Below, in pieces: positions 1 through 9,800 of a stretch of DNA of 64,000 bases; the first letter of the stretch is position 1; every line of letters begins with the position of its first letter. The position numbers and the translations under genes were made by a program. The stretch is from JADJOY01 sp016713535 [NCBI: Deltaproteobacteria bacterium] (GTDB taxonomy: Bacteria; JADJOY01): positions 62,001-126,000 of the forward strand of contig JADJOY010000021.1 of assembly GCA_016713535.1 (NCBI GenBank). The letters run 5' to 3'. The notes beneath the pieces are model-generated. The model did no database searches. It was not told where the DNA came from and worked only from the letters and a program-made list of their open reading frames with translations.

Positions 1-27
1 AACGGCTACGACCGGAGCCCGAACTGA
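1..27 (+). CDS. 3' end of a gene upstream of nuoC, probably nuoB
   Basis: The first 27 bases read as eight codons (NGYDRSPN) and a TGA, ending one base before the nuoC start. The usual gene order places nuoB, the N2-cluster subunit of complex I, directly upstream of nuoC. Too little sequence is present to confirm this by homology, so the name rests on context alone. Confidence 0.45.
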   Translation, partial: NGYDRSPN

Positions 28-28
28 C

Positions 29-541
29 ATGAGCGGCGCGAACTTCCCCCAGCGGCGCACCGATCCGGTGTTGCCGCGCCTCACGGAGCGATTCGGAGAC
101 GCGATCGTCGGCACGCACAGCCAGCACGGCGACGAGACCGCCGTCGTGGCGCGTGACTCGCTCCACGACGTGATGGCGTTCCTGCGCGACGACCCGGACC
201 TCAGCTTCGACATGCCGACCGACGTCACGGTGGTCGACCATCTGCCGCGCACGCCGCGCTTCGAGGTCGCCTATCACCTGACCTCGACGCGTGACCTGCG
301 CCGCATCCGCGTCAAGGTGCAGCTCGACGCGAGCGACGCGCGGGTCGCGAGCGTCAAGGATCTGTGGCCCGGGATGGACTGGCACGAGCGCGAGGCCTAC
401 GACATGTACGGTGTCACGTTCGACGGACACGGCGACCTGCGCCGCATCCTGCTCTATCCCGAGTTCCAGGGGCACCCGCTCCGCAAGGACTACCCGAAGA
501 CCCGCCGCCAGCCGCGCCTCGGCATCGAGGACCCGGGCTGA
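29..541 (+). CDS. nuoC: NADH-quinone oxidoreductase subunit C
   Basis: A peripheral-arm subunit (30 kDa type) of proton-pumping respiratory complex I, which passes electrons from NADH to quinone at the inner membrane. The 170-residue length fits a stand-alone NuoC. The family signature is clear at residues 113-155, including WHEREAYDMYG (118-128) followed by RILLYPEFQGHPLRKDYP. It begins one base after the preceding stop and is followed 40 bases later by nuoD, so it lies in a co-directional nuo operon. NuoC and NuoD are separate proteins here, not the CD fusion of E. coli. Confidence 0.95.
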   Translation: MSGANFPQRRTDPVLPRLTERFGDAIVGTHSQHGDETAVVARDSLHDVMAFLRDDPDLSFDMPTDVTVVDHLPRTPRFEVAYHLTSTRDLRRIRVKVQLDASDARVASVKDLWPGMDWHEREAYDMYGVTFDGHGDLRRILLYPEFQGHPLRKDYPKTRRQPRLGIEDPG

Positions 542-581
542 CCCGGGACCACGCACGAGAGGCGACAGACCGGAACCGACG

Positions 582-1835
582 ATGGCCGAGCCCGCGACCG
601 CACCCGCTCTCGACTTCCTCGAGGTCGAGCTTCCCGAGGGGTTCAACGACCCGATCGGCGAGGAGTTCGAGATTCGCCCGATGGTGTTGCCGATGGGGCC
701 TTCCCATCCGGCGATGCATGGCACCGTCCGCATCGTGCTGAAGCTCGAGGGCGAGACCGTCGTCGACGCCGACGTTCAGGTCGGCTACCTGCACCGCGGC
801 TTCGAGAAGGAGTGCGAGTCCGGGACCTGGGAGCAGGCGATCCCGTACACCGATCGCCTCAACTACAACTCGGCGATCATCTGCAACCTGGGCTACTGCC
901 TCGCGGTCGAGAAGCTGCTCGGCATCGAGGTGCCGCCGCGGGCTCAGGCGCTGCGCGTGCTCGCGAGCGAGCTCTCGCGCATGGGCGACCACTTCACCTG
1001 CGTCGGCGCGGGCGGCCTCGAGCTCGGCGCGATGAGTGCCTTCCTGTACGCGGTCGAGGCGCGCGAGATGTTGTGGGACCTCGTCGAGGACCTGTGCGGC
1101 GCGCGGGTGACGAACAACTACGTCAGGATCGGCGGGCTGTCCCAGGACCTCCGCGAGGGCTTCGCCGACCGGTTGAAAACCACGTTCGCGAAGGTGGACG
1201 AGCTCTACTCGGACGTCGACAAGCTGCTCACCGCGAACCGGATCTTCGTCGATCGGCTCAAGAACACCGGGCTGCTCTCCAAGGACCGCGCGATCGCCTG
1301 GGGGCAGACGGGACCGGTGCTGCGGGCGACGGGTGTGCCGTACGACATCCGCAAGGCGTTCCCCTACAGCGGCTACGAGCGCTACGACTTCGACGTCCCG
1401 GTCGGCAGCGTGGGCGACAACTACGACCGCTTCCTGATCCGCATGGAAGAGCTGCGCCAGAGCATCCGGATCATCGAGCAGGTGCTGAAGGACCTGCCGG
1501 GCGGCCCCGTGAACGTCGACGATCCCAAGGTGCGCTGGCCGGCCAAGACCCGCGTGTTCACGCGCATGGAAGAGCTCATCGACCAGTTCATGCTGGTGAC
1601 GGGCGGCATCCGTGTGCCGGCGGGCGAGGGCTACGTCGCCGTCGAAGGCGCCAACGGCGAGCTCGGCTTCTACGTGGTCAGCGATGGCTCGGGTCACCCG
1701 GTCAAGATGCGCTGTCGTAGCCCGAGCTTCGCGAACACCAGCGCGCTGCGCGAGATGATCATCGGCAGCATGATCGCCGACATCATTCCCACGTTCGACC
1801 TGCTCAACATGATCGGTGGGGAGTGCGACCGATGA
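582..1835 (+). CDS. nuoD: NADH-quinone oxidoreductase subunit D
   Basis: The 49-kDa-type subunit of complex I, which together with NuoB forms the quinone-binding cavity. The 417-residue protein starts at ATG 582; the frame is open further upstream, but that part overlaps nuoC and has no NuoD-like sequence. Family features are the N-terminal PMGPSHPAMHG (37-47), the VGYLHRGFEK region and a C-terminus ending in GGECDR, close to the usual GEVDR ending. The stop overlaps the nuoE start in an ATGA, implying translational coupling. Confidence 0.95.
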   Translation: MAEPATAPALDFLEVELPEGFNDPIGEEFEIRPMVLPMGPSHPAMHGTVRIVLKLEGETVVDADVQVGYLHRGFEKECESGTWEQAIPYTDRLNYNSAIICNLGYCLAVEKLLGIEVPPRAQALRVLASELSRMGDHFTCVGAGGLELGAMSAFLYAVEAREMLWDLVEDLCGARVTNNYVRIGGLSQDLREGFADRLKTTFAKVDELYSDVDKLLTANRIFVDRLKNTGLLSKDRAIAWGQTGPVLRATGVPYDIRKAFPYSGYERYDFDVPVGSVGDNYDRFLIRMEELRQSIRIIEQVLKDLPGGPVNVDDPKVRWPAKTRVFTRMEELIDQFMLVTGGIRVPAGEGYVAVEGANGELGFYVVSDGSGHPVKMRCRSPSFANTSALREMIIGSMIADIIPTFDLLNMIGGECDR

Positions 1836-2329
1836 GCGCCGCCGAAGCCCGCGTGCTCGCGCCCGTCCTGCCGCCCGAGGTGGTGGCGGCGATCGAGGCG
1901 GAGATTCCGAACTACCCCGTCAAGAAGGGCGCGATGATGAACTCGCTTCATCACGTGCAGAAGGCGCTCGGGTGGATCCCGCGCGACGCGATGGTGGAGG
2001 TTGCCGCGCTCCTCGAGGTGCGGCCGATCGAGGTGCTCGAGGTCGTGACCTTCTACCCGATGTTCCGGGACAGGCCGGTCGGGCGGCACCACCTCGAGTT
2101 CTGCCGCAACCTGAGCTGCGCCCTGCTCGGCTCGCGGCAGCTCATCCGCCACTGCGAGAAGCGCCTCGGGATTCGCTCCGGCGAGACCACCTCCGACGGC
2201 AAGTTCTCGATCGGTGAGGCCGAGTGCCTGGGCTCGTGCGGGACCGCGCCGATGCTCATGCTCGAAGACCACTTCCACGAGAACCTCACGGTCGAGAAGC
2301 TGGATCAGCTCCTCGACTCGCTCGACTGA
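1832..2329 (+). CDS. nuoE: NADH-quinone oxidoreductase subunit E
   Basis: The 24-kDa-type subunit of the NADH-dehydrogenase module of complex I, which carries the [2Fe-2S] cluster N1a. The 165-residue protein has the four cluster cysteines at 91, 96, 132 and 136, matching the family spacing C-x4-C-x35-C-x3-C. The N-terminal helical domain (about 15-75) is also typical. ATG 1832 overlaps the nuoD stop by four bases; an in-frame start nine bases earlier would add only three residues and is less likely. Confidence 0.95.
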   Translation: MSAAEARVLAPVLPPEVVAAIEAEIPNYPVKKGAMMNSLHHVQKALGWIPRDAMVEVAALLEVRPIEVLEVVTFYPMFRDRPVGRHHLEFCRNLSCALLGSRQLIRHCEKRLGIRSGETTSDGKFSIGEAECLGSCGTAPMLMLEDHFHENLTVEKLDQLLDSLD

Positions 2330-2349
2330 CGGGGACCGAGAGACCGAAC

Positions 2350-3630
<1,281 letters not shown>

Positions 3631-3646
3631 CCGAACCGAGCCGCCC

Positions 3647-3922
3647 ATGACCGCCACCGCCGCCATCTCGACTCACGCGATCGATCGCGACACCGCCGTC
3701 CGTCGTTTCGGCCAACCCGCCAAGACCTGGGGGAGCGTCAACGAGCCTCGTTATCGCGAGGAGGATGGCCTCAAGTTCAACGAGCAATGGGTCTACAAGA
3801 GCCCTCGCGACCTCTCGTCCGAGTGGGCAGAGCGGGTGCTCTACTGGTTCCGGTACGACCTCGTCGCGGCGGTGCGCATCCATCGCGACGGCCACCGCGA
3901 GCGTGAAGAGCTGGCGCGATGA
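3647..3922 (+). CDS. Uncharacterised 91-residue protein downstream of nuoF
   Basis: I do not recognise this protein. It starts at ATG 3647, 16 bases after the nuoF stop, and ends in an ATGA overlap with the next small gene, so it is probably co-transcribed with nuo. It is charged and soluble, with no signal or membrane segment. A conserved-looking core (about 30-70) reads GSVNEPRYREEDG, then NEQWVYKSP, then WAERVLYWFRYDLV. Its place between nuoF and a zinc-ribbon protein suggests a redox-linked accessory role, but that is inference. Confidence 0.7.
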   Translation: MTATAAISTHAIDRDTAVRRFGQPAKTWGSVNEPRYREEDGLKFNEQWVYKSPRDLSSEWAERVLYWFRYDLVAAVRIHRDGHREREELAR

Positions 3923-4136
3923 GCGAGCCCAGCGGCACCGCCGGTGGGACGGGAGCGCCACCCAAGAAGCGCTACTGCTCGATGTGCGGAGTGCGCGAGG
4001 TCGACGGCACGACCTTTTGCGACTCCTGCAAGGACCGCCTCCGTCAGAAGCGCTGGGCGGGCAGTCGAAGGACAGGCACGAGGCCGACAAGGGCCTGCGC
4101 AAGCATGGCGTGACGCCCAAGTCCGGCGTGAAGTGA
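3919..4136 (+). CDS. Small zinc-ribbon protein, frameshifted
   Basis: A short protein with two cysteine pairs, CSMC and CDSC, about 12 residues apart, the pattern of a zinc ribbon. The frame opened at ATG 3919 stops at 4113 with an unlikely arginine-rich tail. One missing base near 4046 would join it to the next frame, which continues LRQKALGGQSKDRHEADKG and ends KHGVTPKSGVK at 4136, giving 72 residues. That tail is compositionally natural, so a one-base deletion is likely. The start overlaps the preceding stop by four bases. Function unknown; structural zinc or nucleic-acid binding is possible. Confidence 0.6.
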
Positions 4137-4252
4137 CGACGCCGCTCCGGACGGGAGCGGAGACGATGGCTGGAAGCGGGCATTCCTCGGAATGGATCGG
4201 CTCGAGCGCACCAACCCCAACGCGGTGACCCGTCGCGGGCGCCGACGAACGT

Positions 4253-4257
4253 GGAGG
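4253..4257 (+). promoter_or_regulatory. Shine-Dalgarno for the Fe-S oxidoreductase
   Basis: GGAGG five bases before ATG 4263. It decides the start, because an in-frame GTG at 4251 would overlap this site. Confidence 0.6.
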
Positions 4258-4262
4258 ATCCC

Positions 4263-6314
4263 ATGAACGGCGAGCAGGCGACGGCGACCTTCGGCATCGC
4301 GAACGTCATCTTCATCGCGCTCATGGCCGGGGCCCTCGGGTTCTTCGGCTTCAGCGCTACGCGCTTCGTCAAGCTTCTGAGGATCGGCAAGTTCGAGCCG
4401 CGCCTGGACCAGATCCCCGAGCGGGTGAAGCGCGTGCTGACGGTGGCGTTCGGGCACTCGAAGCTGTTCCGTCAGTTCGTGCCCGGGCTGATGCACTTCT
4501 TCATCTTCTGGGGCTTCGTGATCCTCACGGTCGGCACCGGCGAGATGATCATGCAGGGCATCCATCCGGCGCTAAGCCTTCGTTTCCTCGGTCCGCTCTA
4601 TCGTCCTCTGCAGGGCCTGCAGGACGTCTTCGCGCTCCTGGTGATGGGCTCGGTGCTGTTCGCGTTCTGGCGCCGCTACGTGATCCGTCCGAAGCGCCTC
4701 CAGGTCGGACGCCACGCACAGCTCGACGCCACGCTGATCCTGGGCCTGATCTTCATGTTGATGGCGAGCTACTTCGGCTTCACGGGCGCGGAGGCGGCGC
4801 TCGCCGGTGGCGAGCACGCGCGCCCGCTTCCGGGTGTCGTGGCGGCCGCGATCGGGGGACTCCCGCAGGGCGCGCTGCGCGCGATCGGCGCGAGCTCCTG
4901 GTGGGTGCACATCCTGATCGTTTTCGGGTTCCTCAACTACCTGCCGTACTCGAAGCACTTCCACGTGCTGCTGTCGATCCCGAACACGTTCCTGTCCTCG
5001 CTCAAGTACCGCGGTCGGTTGCTGCCGATGGACCTCGAGGACGAGAACGCCGAGCAGTTCGGCGCCAAGGACATCCAGGACCTGTCCTGGAAGATGCTGA
5101 TGGACGGCTTCACGTGCACCGAGTGCGGCCGTTGCGACGAGGTCTGTCCGGCCAACAACACCGGCAAGCCGCTACGCCCGCGCAAGATCATCACGGACGT
5201 CCGGCACCGCGTCCAGTATCGGGCGGACGCGATTCTCACGCTGTGGAAGCAGCGCGGCGAGGCGTCGGCCGAGGGGGAGGCGCCGAAGCTCGCGGACGAC
5301 GGAAAGACGCTGATCGGGGACGACTACATCACTCCGGAAGAGCTGTGGTCGTGTACCACCTGCGGCGCTTGCATGCAGGAGTGCCCGGTGATGATCGAGC
5401 ACGTCCCGACCATCCTGGAGATGCGCCGGTACCTGTCGCTCACCGAGGGCTCGATGCCGGCCGAGGCGGCGCTGGCGTGCAAGAACATGGAGAACAACTA
5501 CACGCCGTGGGCGTTCTCGGCCTCGACCCGCGCCGACTGGGCCAACGGGCTCGACGTCAAGACGCTCTCCGAGGACAAGGACGTCGACGTGTTGTTCTGG
5601 GTCGGCTGCGCGGGCAGCTACGACGAGCGCGCCAAGAAGATCTCGCGCTCGATGGCCGACATCCTGAACAAGGCGGGCGTGAAGTGGGGGATCCTGGGCA
5701 CCGAGGAGATGTGTACCGGTGACTCTGCACGCCGGGTGGGCAACGAATACCTGTTCCAGACGCTCGCCAAGGCGAACGTCGAGGTGCTCAACGGCTACGA
5801 GGTGAAGAAGATCGTCACCGGGTGCCCGCACTGTCTCCACACGCTCAAGAACGAGTATCCGGAGTTCGGCGGTAACTACGACGTCGTGCACCACACGCAG
5901 TTCATCGACGACCTCGTCAAGACCGGAAAGGTGAAGCTCAAGCCCGAGGCGAAGTCGAACGACGCCGTGACCTATCACGACCCGTGCTATCTCGGCCGCT
6001 ACAACCAGGAGTACGACGCGCCCCGCAATCTCGTGCAGCTCGCCACGGGTCCGGTGAAGGAGATGGGCCGAAGCCGAGACCGCAGCTTCTGCTGCGGCGC
6101 GGGCGGCGCGCGCATGTGGATGGAAGAGGACATCAAGCAGCGAGTGAACGTCGCCCGCACCAAGGAAGCGCTCGACACCGGTGCGAAGGTGATCGGTACC
6201 GGCTGCCCGTTCTGCATGACGATGATCTCGGACGGCGTGAAGGCGCACGAGAAGGAAAACGAGGTCCGCGTCCTCGACATCGCCGAGCAGGTGCGCGCGG
6301 CCATGGTCGAGTGA
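4263..6314 (+). CDS. Membrane Fe-S oxidoreductase, EtfD/HdrD-like
   Basis: A 683-residue fusion of a membrane domain with a soluble iron-sulfur domain. About five hydrophobic segments occupy residues 1-250, resembling the cytochrome-b-like subunit of nitrate reductase. Two [4Fe-4S] motifs follow: CTECGRCDEVCP (from Cys285) and CTTCGACMQECP (from Cys364). Two CCG-type cysteine-rich domains complete it, with GCPHC, DPCYLGRY and CCGAGGARMW. This layout is that of EtfD/HdrDE-like proteins that pass electrons from electron-transfer flavoprotein or other donors to the quinone pool. It sits just after nuo genes, but no etfAB is visible. Donor and acceptor are inferred. Confidence 0.85.
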   Translation: MNGEQATATFGIANVIFIALMAGALGFFGFSATRFVKLLRIGKFEPRLDQIPERVKRVLTVAFGHSKLFRQFVPGLMHFFIFWGFVILTVGTGEMIMQGIHPALSLRFLGPLYRPLQGLQDVFALLVMGSVLFAFWRRYVIRPKRLQVGRHAQLDATLILGLIFMLMASYFGFTGAEAALAGGEHARPLPGVVAAAIGGLPQGALRAIGASSWWVHILIVFGFLNYLPYSKHFHVLLSIPNTFLSSLKYRGRLLPMDLEDENAEQFGAKDIQDLSWKMLMDGFTCTECGRCDEVCPANNTGKPLRPRKIITDVRHRVQYRADAILTLWKQRGEASAEGEAPKLADDGKTLIGDDYITPEELWSCTTCGACMQECPVMIEHVPTILEMRRYLSLTEGSMPAEAALACKNMENNYTPWAFSASTRADWANGLDVKTLSEDKDVDVLFWVGCAGSYDERAKKISRSMADILNKAGVKWGILGTEEMCTGDSARRVGNEYLFQTLAKANVEVLNGYEVKKIVTGCPHCLHTLKNEYPEFGGNYDVVHHTQFIDDLVKTGKVKLKPEAKSNDAVTYHDPCYLGRYNQEYDAPRNLVQLATGPVKEMGRSRDRSFCCGAGGARMWMEEDIKQRVNVARTKEALDTGAKVIGTGCPFCMTMISDGVKAHEKENEVRVLDIAEQVRAAMVE

Positions 6315-6379
6315 ACCGCGAGCGATGTTAGCTTGATCGCTCGACCGGCGCGGCGCACGAGCGTCGTGGAGTTCGAGAC

Positions 6380-6418
6380 GAGCTCGAAGGGCCGGGGCTT
6401 TCCCGGCCCTTCGAGCTC
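6380..6418 (+). terminator. Perfect 17-bp hairpin after the oxidoreductase gene
   Basis: GAGCTCGAAGGGCCGGG at 6380-6396 pairs fully with 6402-6418 around a 5-base loop. It lies 66 bases after the stop at 6314. There is no T-run, so it is either a non-canonical intrinsic terminator or an mRNA 3'-end stabiliser. Confidence 0.65.
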
Positions 6419-6463
6419 CCGTACTCCCCGCGGGAGGTCCGCGACGGGTCGCGGGCGAAGTCG

Positions 6464-7951
6464 ATGGATCGAACGAGGGTGACGGACGAAGTGGCGGCGC
6501 TGCGCTCGCTGGCTCGTGCGGTCGGCGACCACACGCTCTACGCGGCGGCGGCCCGTCTCGCGCACGCACGCCACGAGGCGGTGTGGGTGGTCGGAGGGAC
6601 GGTCCGGGATGCGCTCCTCGGGCGTCCGTGGCACGACCTGGACCTGGCGCTCGAGGCCGAGCTCGTCCTCCCGTTCGCTCGCGCGCTCGCGACCGAGACC
6701 TCCGCCACGCTCGTTCCGCTCGACGATCGCTTGCCGACGGTCAGGGTCGTGGCGGGGGCCGGCGATGGTCGCGTCGAGGTGGACCTCTCGGGTCTGCGCG
6801 GCGCCGGGATCGCCGGGGACCTCGCGGCCCGCGACCTGACCGTGAATGCCCTGGCGGTGTCGCTCGAGGAGCTAGGGGCGGGCGGGGTGCCGGCGATCGT
6901 CGATCCGACGGGTGGCATCGACGATCTCCGGCGTGCATGGATTCGCGTGCCATCACCCTCCGTGCTCGCGGACGATCCACTGCGTGTCCTGCGCGCTCAC
7001 CGGTTCGCGGCCACGCTCGGCTTCACCATCGAGCCACGGACTCGCGAGGCGTTGCGTGCACATGCGGGCGCACTCGCGTCGGCAGCCGCGGAACGAATCA
7101 GGGACGAGCTCTTCAAGCTGCTGGGTGCGCCAGGTGCCGGGGCGCGGCTCACGGACCTGTGGGAGGACGGCCTGCTCGGGGTGATCCTCCCGGAGGTCGA
7201 GGCGATGGACGGGGTGACGCAGAACACCTTTCATCACCTCGACGTGCTGCATCACACCCTCGAAGCTTGTCGGGCGTTCGACGAGGTCTGCCACGACCCG
7301 GGGCGCTTCTTCGGCGATCACGGATCGGTGATCGAGGCCTACCTGGCCGAAGGCCCGAACGCGGCCCTCGTGCTGCTCTCGGTGCTGCTTCACGACGTGG
7401 CCAAGCCGGCCACCCGAGTCGTCGACGAGAGTGGAGTGCACTTCTACCGTCACGAGGCGGTTGGCGCGGAGATGACCGAGGCGATCTGCGCGCGACTCCG
7501 TCTCTCCAACCGGCACACCGACACCCTGGTTCGCTGGGTCGCCCAGCACCTCGGACTCAAGGACCTGATCCTCCTCCATCGAGAGCGGCGGTTAGTGGAT
7601 CGGACCGTCCGCCGATTCCTGCGTCGCGCCGGCGAGGACCTGGCCGGGCTCTTGTCCCTCGTGCTCGCCGACACTCGCGCGACGCGAGGTCCGGATTTTC
7701 CGCCGGACGCGGAGGTGCTGTTGCTGGACGTGTGTGGGAGGCTACTCGACGAGGATCGAGTCCGACGTGCCGATCCGAGCCTGGCTCGGCCGCTGCTCAG
7801 GGGACGGGATCTGATCGAGGAGCTCGGGCTCGCGCCCGGCCCGCTGTTGGGAGAGTTGCTCGCCGCGGTGGAGGAGGCGCGCCTGGACGGAACGCTCCGC
7901 GGGCGCGACGACGCCCTCGCGTGGCTTCGGGCCCGGCTGCAGATCGGCTGA
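6464..7951 (+). CDS. CCA tRNA nucleotidyltransferase / poly(A) polymerase family, with HD domain
   Basis: A class II nucleotidyltransferase of 495 residues, acting on RNA 3' ends in the cytoplasm: CCA addition or repair of tRNA, or polyadenylation. The catalytic GG and DxD elements are clear in VVGGTVRDALLG (42-53) and HDLDL (57-61; Asp58, Asp60). DLTVNALA and the DPLRVLRAHRFAA helix of the neck domain follow. A later HD-type phosphohydrolase motif, LLHDVAKP near residue 309, is usual in the longer members of the family. CCA-adding and poly(A) activity cannot be told apart by eye. It is flanked by strong hairpins on both sides and looks monocistronic. Confidence 0.88.
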   Translation: MDRTRVTDEVAALRSLARAVGDHTLYAAAARLAHARHEAVWVVGGTVRDALLGRPWHDLDLALEAELVLPFARALATETSATLVPLDDRLPTVRVVAGAGDGRVEVDLSGLRGAGIAGDLAARDLTVNALAVSLEELGAGGVPAIVDPTGGIDDLRRAWIRVPSPSVLADDPLRVLRAHRFAATLGFTIEPRTREALRAHAGALASAAAERIRDELFKLLGAPGAGARLTDLWEDGLLGVILPEVEAMDGVTQNTFHHLDVLHHTLEACRAFDEVCHDPGRFFGDHGSVIEAYLAEGPNAALVLLSVLLHDVAKPATRVVDESGVHFYRHEAVGAEMTEAICARLRLSNRHTDTLVRWVAQHLGLKDLILLHRERRLVDRTVRRFLRRAGEDLAGLLSLVLADTRATRGPDFPPDAEVLLLDVCGRLLDEDRVRRADPSLARPLLRGRDLIEELGLAPGPLLGELLAAVEEARLDGTLRGRDDALAWLRARLQIG

Positions 7952-7966
7952 GCCGACCGAGAGCGA

Positions 7967-8000
7967 CGAACGCCGCGCCGGAGAACCGGCGCGGCGTTCG
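7967..8000. terminator. Bidirectional hairpin between convergent genes
   Basis: CGAACGCCGCGCCGG (7967-7981) pairs perfectly with 7986-8000 around an AGAA loop. It lies between the rightward gene ending at 7951 and the leftward gene ending at 8033, so it can serve both. Confidence 0.75.
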
Positions 8001-8032
8001 GTCGGGGGAGGCGAGATGGGGAGGGCTGACGA

Positions 8033-8455
8033 TCAGCCGGCTACGGCCGCCAGCTTCAGGTGTTGGGGCTCTTGATCGACGGAGAGTTCGGTCGGGGCCT
8101 CTGCGGCCAGGGCCTCGCGCTTTCGCGCCTTCTCCTTCAGGGCCGCCCAGTGCACCTGCTTGATGTGGTTGCGAACCGTCTCGGTCTTGATCTGCAGGTA
8201 GTCGCAGATGCTCGGGAAAGAGAACAGGTACGTGTCGTCCTCGTCGGCGAACCACTCGATCAGGTCCTCGACGAGTGCCTTGGCGGCTTCGGTGTCGCTG
8301 TTGCTGGCGGACTCGAAGGAACTCACCGCGTCTTCGAGGATGGCTCCCATCAGGCGCCTTTCGCCGTCTCCCGGAAGAGCCACCCGTCCAGCCGTGAAGT
8401 GCTGCGATGGGTGAATGGTGTCGTCGTGAAACTCGTAGTTCGCGCGGCTGATCAT
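8033..8455 (-). CDS. Small conserved protein with a helix-turn-helix-like segment
   Basis: A 140-residue soluble protein. Residues 33-70 form an acidic helical region (RRLMGAILEDAV, then ALVEDLIEWFADEDD). Residues 79-98 read SFPSICDYLQIKTETVRNHI, which resembles a helix-turn-helix; similar short proteins with an FSF..IC..L pattern are common in Deltaproteobacteria-type genomes. The C-terminus is Lys/Arg then Ala/Glu rich. No enzyme motif is seen. It is leftward and alone, with a long upstream gap containing a repeat at 8613-8630. A DNA-binding or regulatory role is possible but unproven. Confidence 0.75.
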   Translation of the reverse strand: MISRANYEFHDDTIHPSQHFTAGRVALPGDGERRLMGAILEDAVSSFESASNSDTEAAKALVEDLIEWFADEDDTYLFSFPSICDYLQIKTETVRNHIKQVHWAALKEKARKREALAAEAPTELSVDQEPQHLKLAAVAG

Positions 8456-8872
8456 GGGCGACCCCCGTGGCTGACCGGGACGGGTGCTGAGCGGGCGGCC
8501 CGCCCCGGGTGTTCCGCGAGATGAGCGATAGGCTGAATTGCGCTTCGGATCATCTCCGTCCCTTGCGTATTTGCAACAGGCAAAGGGGCCTTTCGCAAGA
8601 AGCGTTCCCGGTGAATTGTCTTCAATTGTCGAGGTGGTGAGGGCGCACTGCCCAGGAACCTCCTGTGACCGCGCGCGGTTCCCGATCGCCCGAACGACAT
8701 TTGGCTACTTTCGGCGTCGCACCGACGTGCGCGGCGCAAAAAAGCGTCAGTCGCGCGTAGCAGGTTGCGACGAAAGTTGGCACCGCGATGCGCTGCCGGA
8801 CCGTCGCGTCCGCCCTTTACACGGAGCGAGCGAACCGATTCACTAGTCACTCGCTCTCGCGGCACCTCCCTC
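8456..8872. other. Intergenic region, 417 bases, divergent
   Basis: This gap separates the leftward gene at 8033-8455 from rightward folB and should carry both promoters. It is visibly less GC-rich near 8560-8640 than its surroundings. It contains the AATTGTC repeat described separately and a weak TTTACA / TTCACT pair (8816-8821, 8839-8844; spacer 17) on the plus strand. I see no convincing coding sequence, RNA gene or mobile element in it. Confidence 0.5.
8613..8630. promoter_or_regulatory. Possible operator: AATTGTC direct repeat with an inner inverted repeat
   Basis: AATTGTC occurs at 8614-8620 and again at 8624-8630, and the sequence also contains the inverted pair AATTG-TCTT-CAATT. It lies 158 bases upstream of the leftward HTH-like gene. 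Such symmetry is typical of a repressor site, but no partner protein is known. Confidence 0.3.
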
Positions 8873-9231
8873 GTGACTCCGGATCGATTGCTCCTCGAAG
8901 ATCTCCGGCTGTGGACGCACCTCGGCGTCGGGGACGCCGAGCGCAGCGTTCCGCAAGAGATCGCGCTCGACCTCGAGCTCGAGGTCGACACCCGGTGCGC
9001 GGCCAGAGCGACGCCGTGGCCGATACGGTCGACTACATCGACGTCGTACGGATCGTCCGGACACTCGTGGAAGCGTCTGACGATCGACTGGTCGAACGGC
9101 TCGCGTCGAGAATTGCCGAGCGAATCCTCGATGATCCGCGGGTGACGCGGGTCCGGGTCGGCTTACGCAAGCGCGCGGCGATCCTCCCTGGCGCCGACGC
9201 TCGCGCCGGGATCGTCCTGGTCAGGCCATGA
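8873..9231 (+). CDS. folB: Dihydroneopterin aldolase, frameshifted
   Basis: FolB converts 7,8-dihydroneopterin to 6-hydroxymethyl-dihydropterin in folate synthesis. The first frame, from GTG 8873, gives LLLEDLRLWTHLGVGDAER and then the QEIALDLELEVD strand. From about 8998 the match continues in another frame with DAVADTVDYIDV, a typical FolB segment, and LASRIAERIL, then a C-terminus of paired beta-strand type. The span is one base short of a whole number of codons; with one base restored it gives 119 residues, the normal FolB size. A consensus deletion is likely. The stop overlaps the next start (ATGA). Confidence 0.8.
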
Positions 9232-9794
9232 CACTCAGCGCAGCCGAGCGCCGAGCGCTTCTTCGAGTCGCGCGCGTCGCGATCGCGCGCGCGATCGGTG
9301 CGCCGGCCGAGCCAGATGCGCCACGCGAGCCCGTATCCACGGACAGCGGCCGAGCGTCGGCGGGAGCGTTCGTGAGCCTCCACCGTCGCGATGGCGACGA
9401 GCTGCGCGGTTGCATCGGTTGTTTCGAGGGTCGTGGCACGCTCGAAGAGACGGTCGCGCGCATGGCCGTGGAAGCCGCGACCCGCGACCCGCGCTTCCCG
9501 CCGGTGCGCCCGTTCGAGCTGGGGGGACTGACGATCGAGATCTCGGTGCTAGGGCCGATGCTCGAGCTGGCCGATCCTGCGGCCGTGGAGGTCGGCAACC
9601 ACGGCCTGGTCGTGAGCCGGGGATCCCATCGCGGTGTGCTGCTACCTCAGGTGGCGACCGAATGCGGCTGGTCGCGCGAGGAGTTCCTCGATCACACGTG
9701 TCTGAAGGCGGGCCTCGGGCGAGGCGACTGGCGCAGGCCGGGGACCCGACTCGAGACCTTCACGGCCGAGGTGTTCGCAGACGCAAGCGAGTGA
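9228..9794 (+). CDS. AMMECR1 domain protein (AmmeMemoRadiSam system protein A type)
   Basis: A 188-residue AMMECR1-family protein. The hallmark LRGCIG is present in DELRGCIGCFEGRGTL (about 60-75), followed by AVEAATRDPRFPPV and LTIEISVLGPM. The segment RGVLLPQVATE with GWSREEFLDHTCLKAGL ends the fold. In many bacteria it is encoded with Memo and radical SAM partners; neither is adjacent here, and the three radical SAM proteins near 58-63 kb are of a different, SPASM-like type. The biochemical role is not established. ATG 9228 overlaps the folB stop. Confidence 0.88.
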   Translation: MTLSAAERRALLRVARVAIARAIGAPAEPDAPREPVSTDSGRASAGAFVSLHRRDGDELRGCIGCFEGRGTLEETVARMAVEAATRDPRFPPVRPFELGGLTIEISVLGPMLELADPAAVEVGNHGLVVSRGSHRGVLLPQVATECGWSREEFLDHTCLKAGLGRGDWRRPGTRLETFTAEVFADASE

Positions 9795-9800
9795 GTGCGG

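Noticed and set aside
9228-9794. Link between the AMMECR1 protein and the radical SAM genes near 58-63 kb
   Set aside because: Those proteins carry SPASM-type tails and glycosyltransferase context; they do not look like the AmmeMemoRadiSam radical SAM partner, and the genes are about 50 kb apart.
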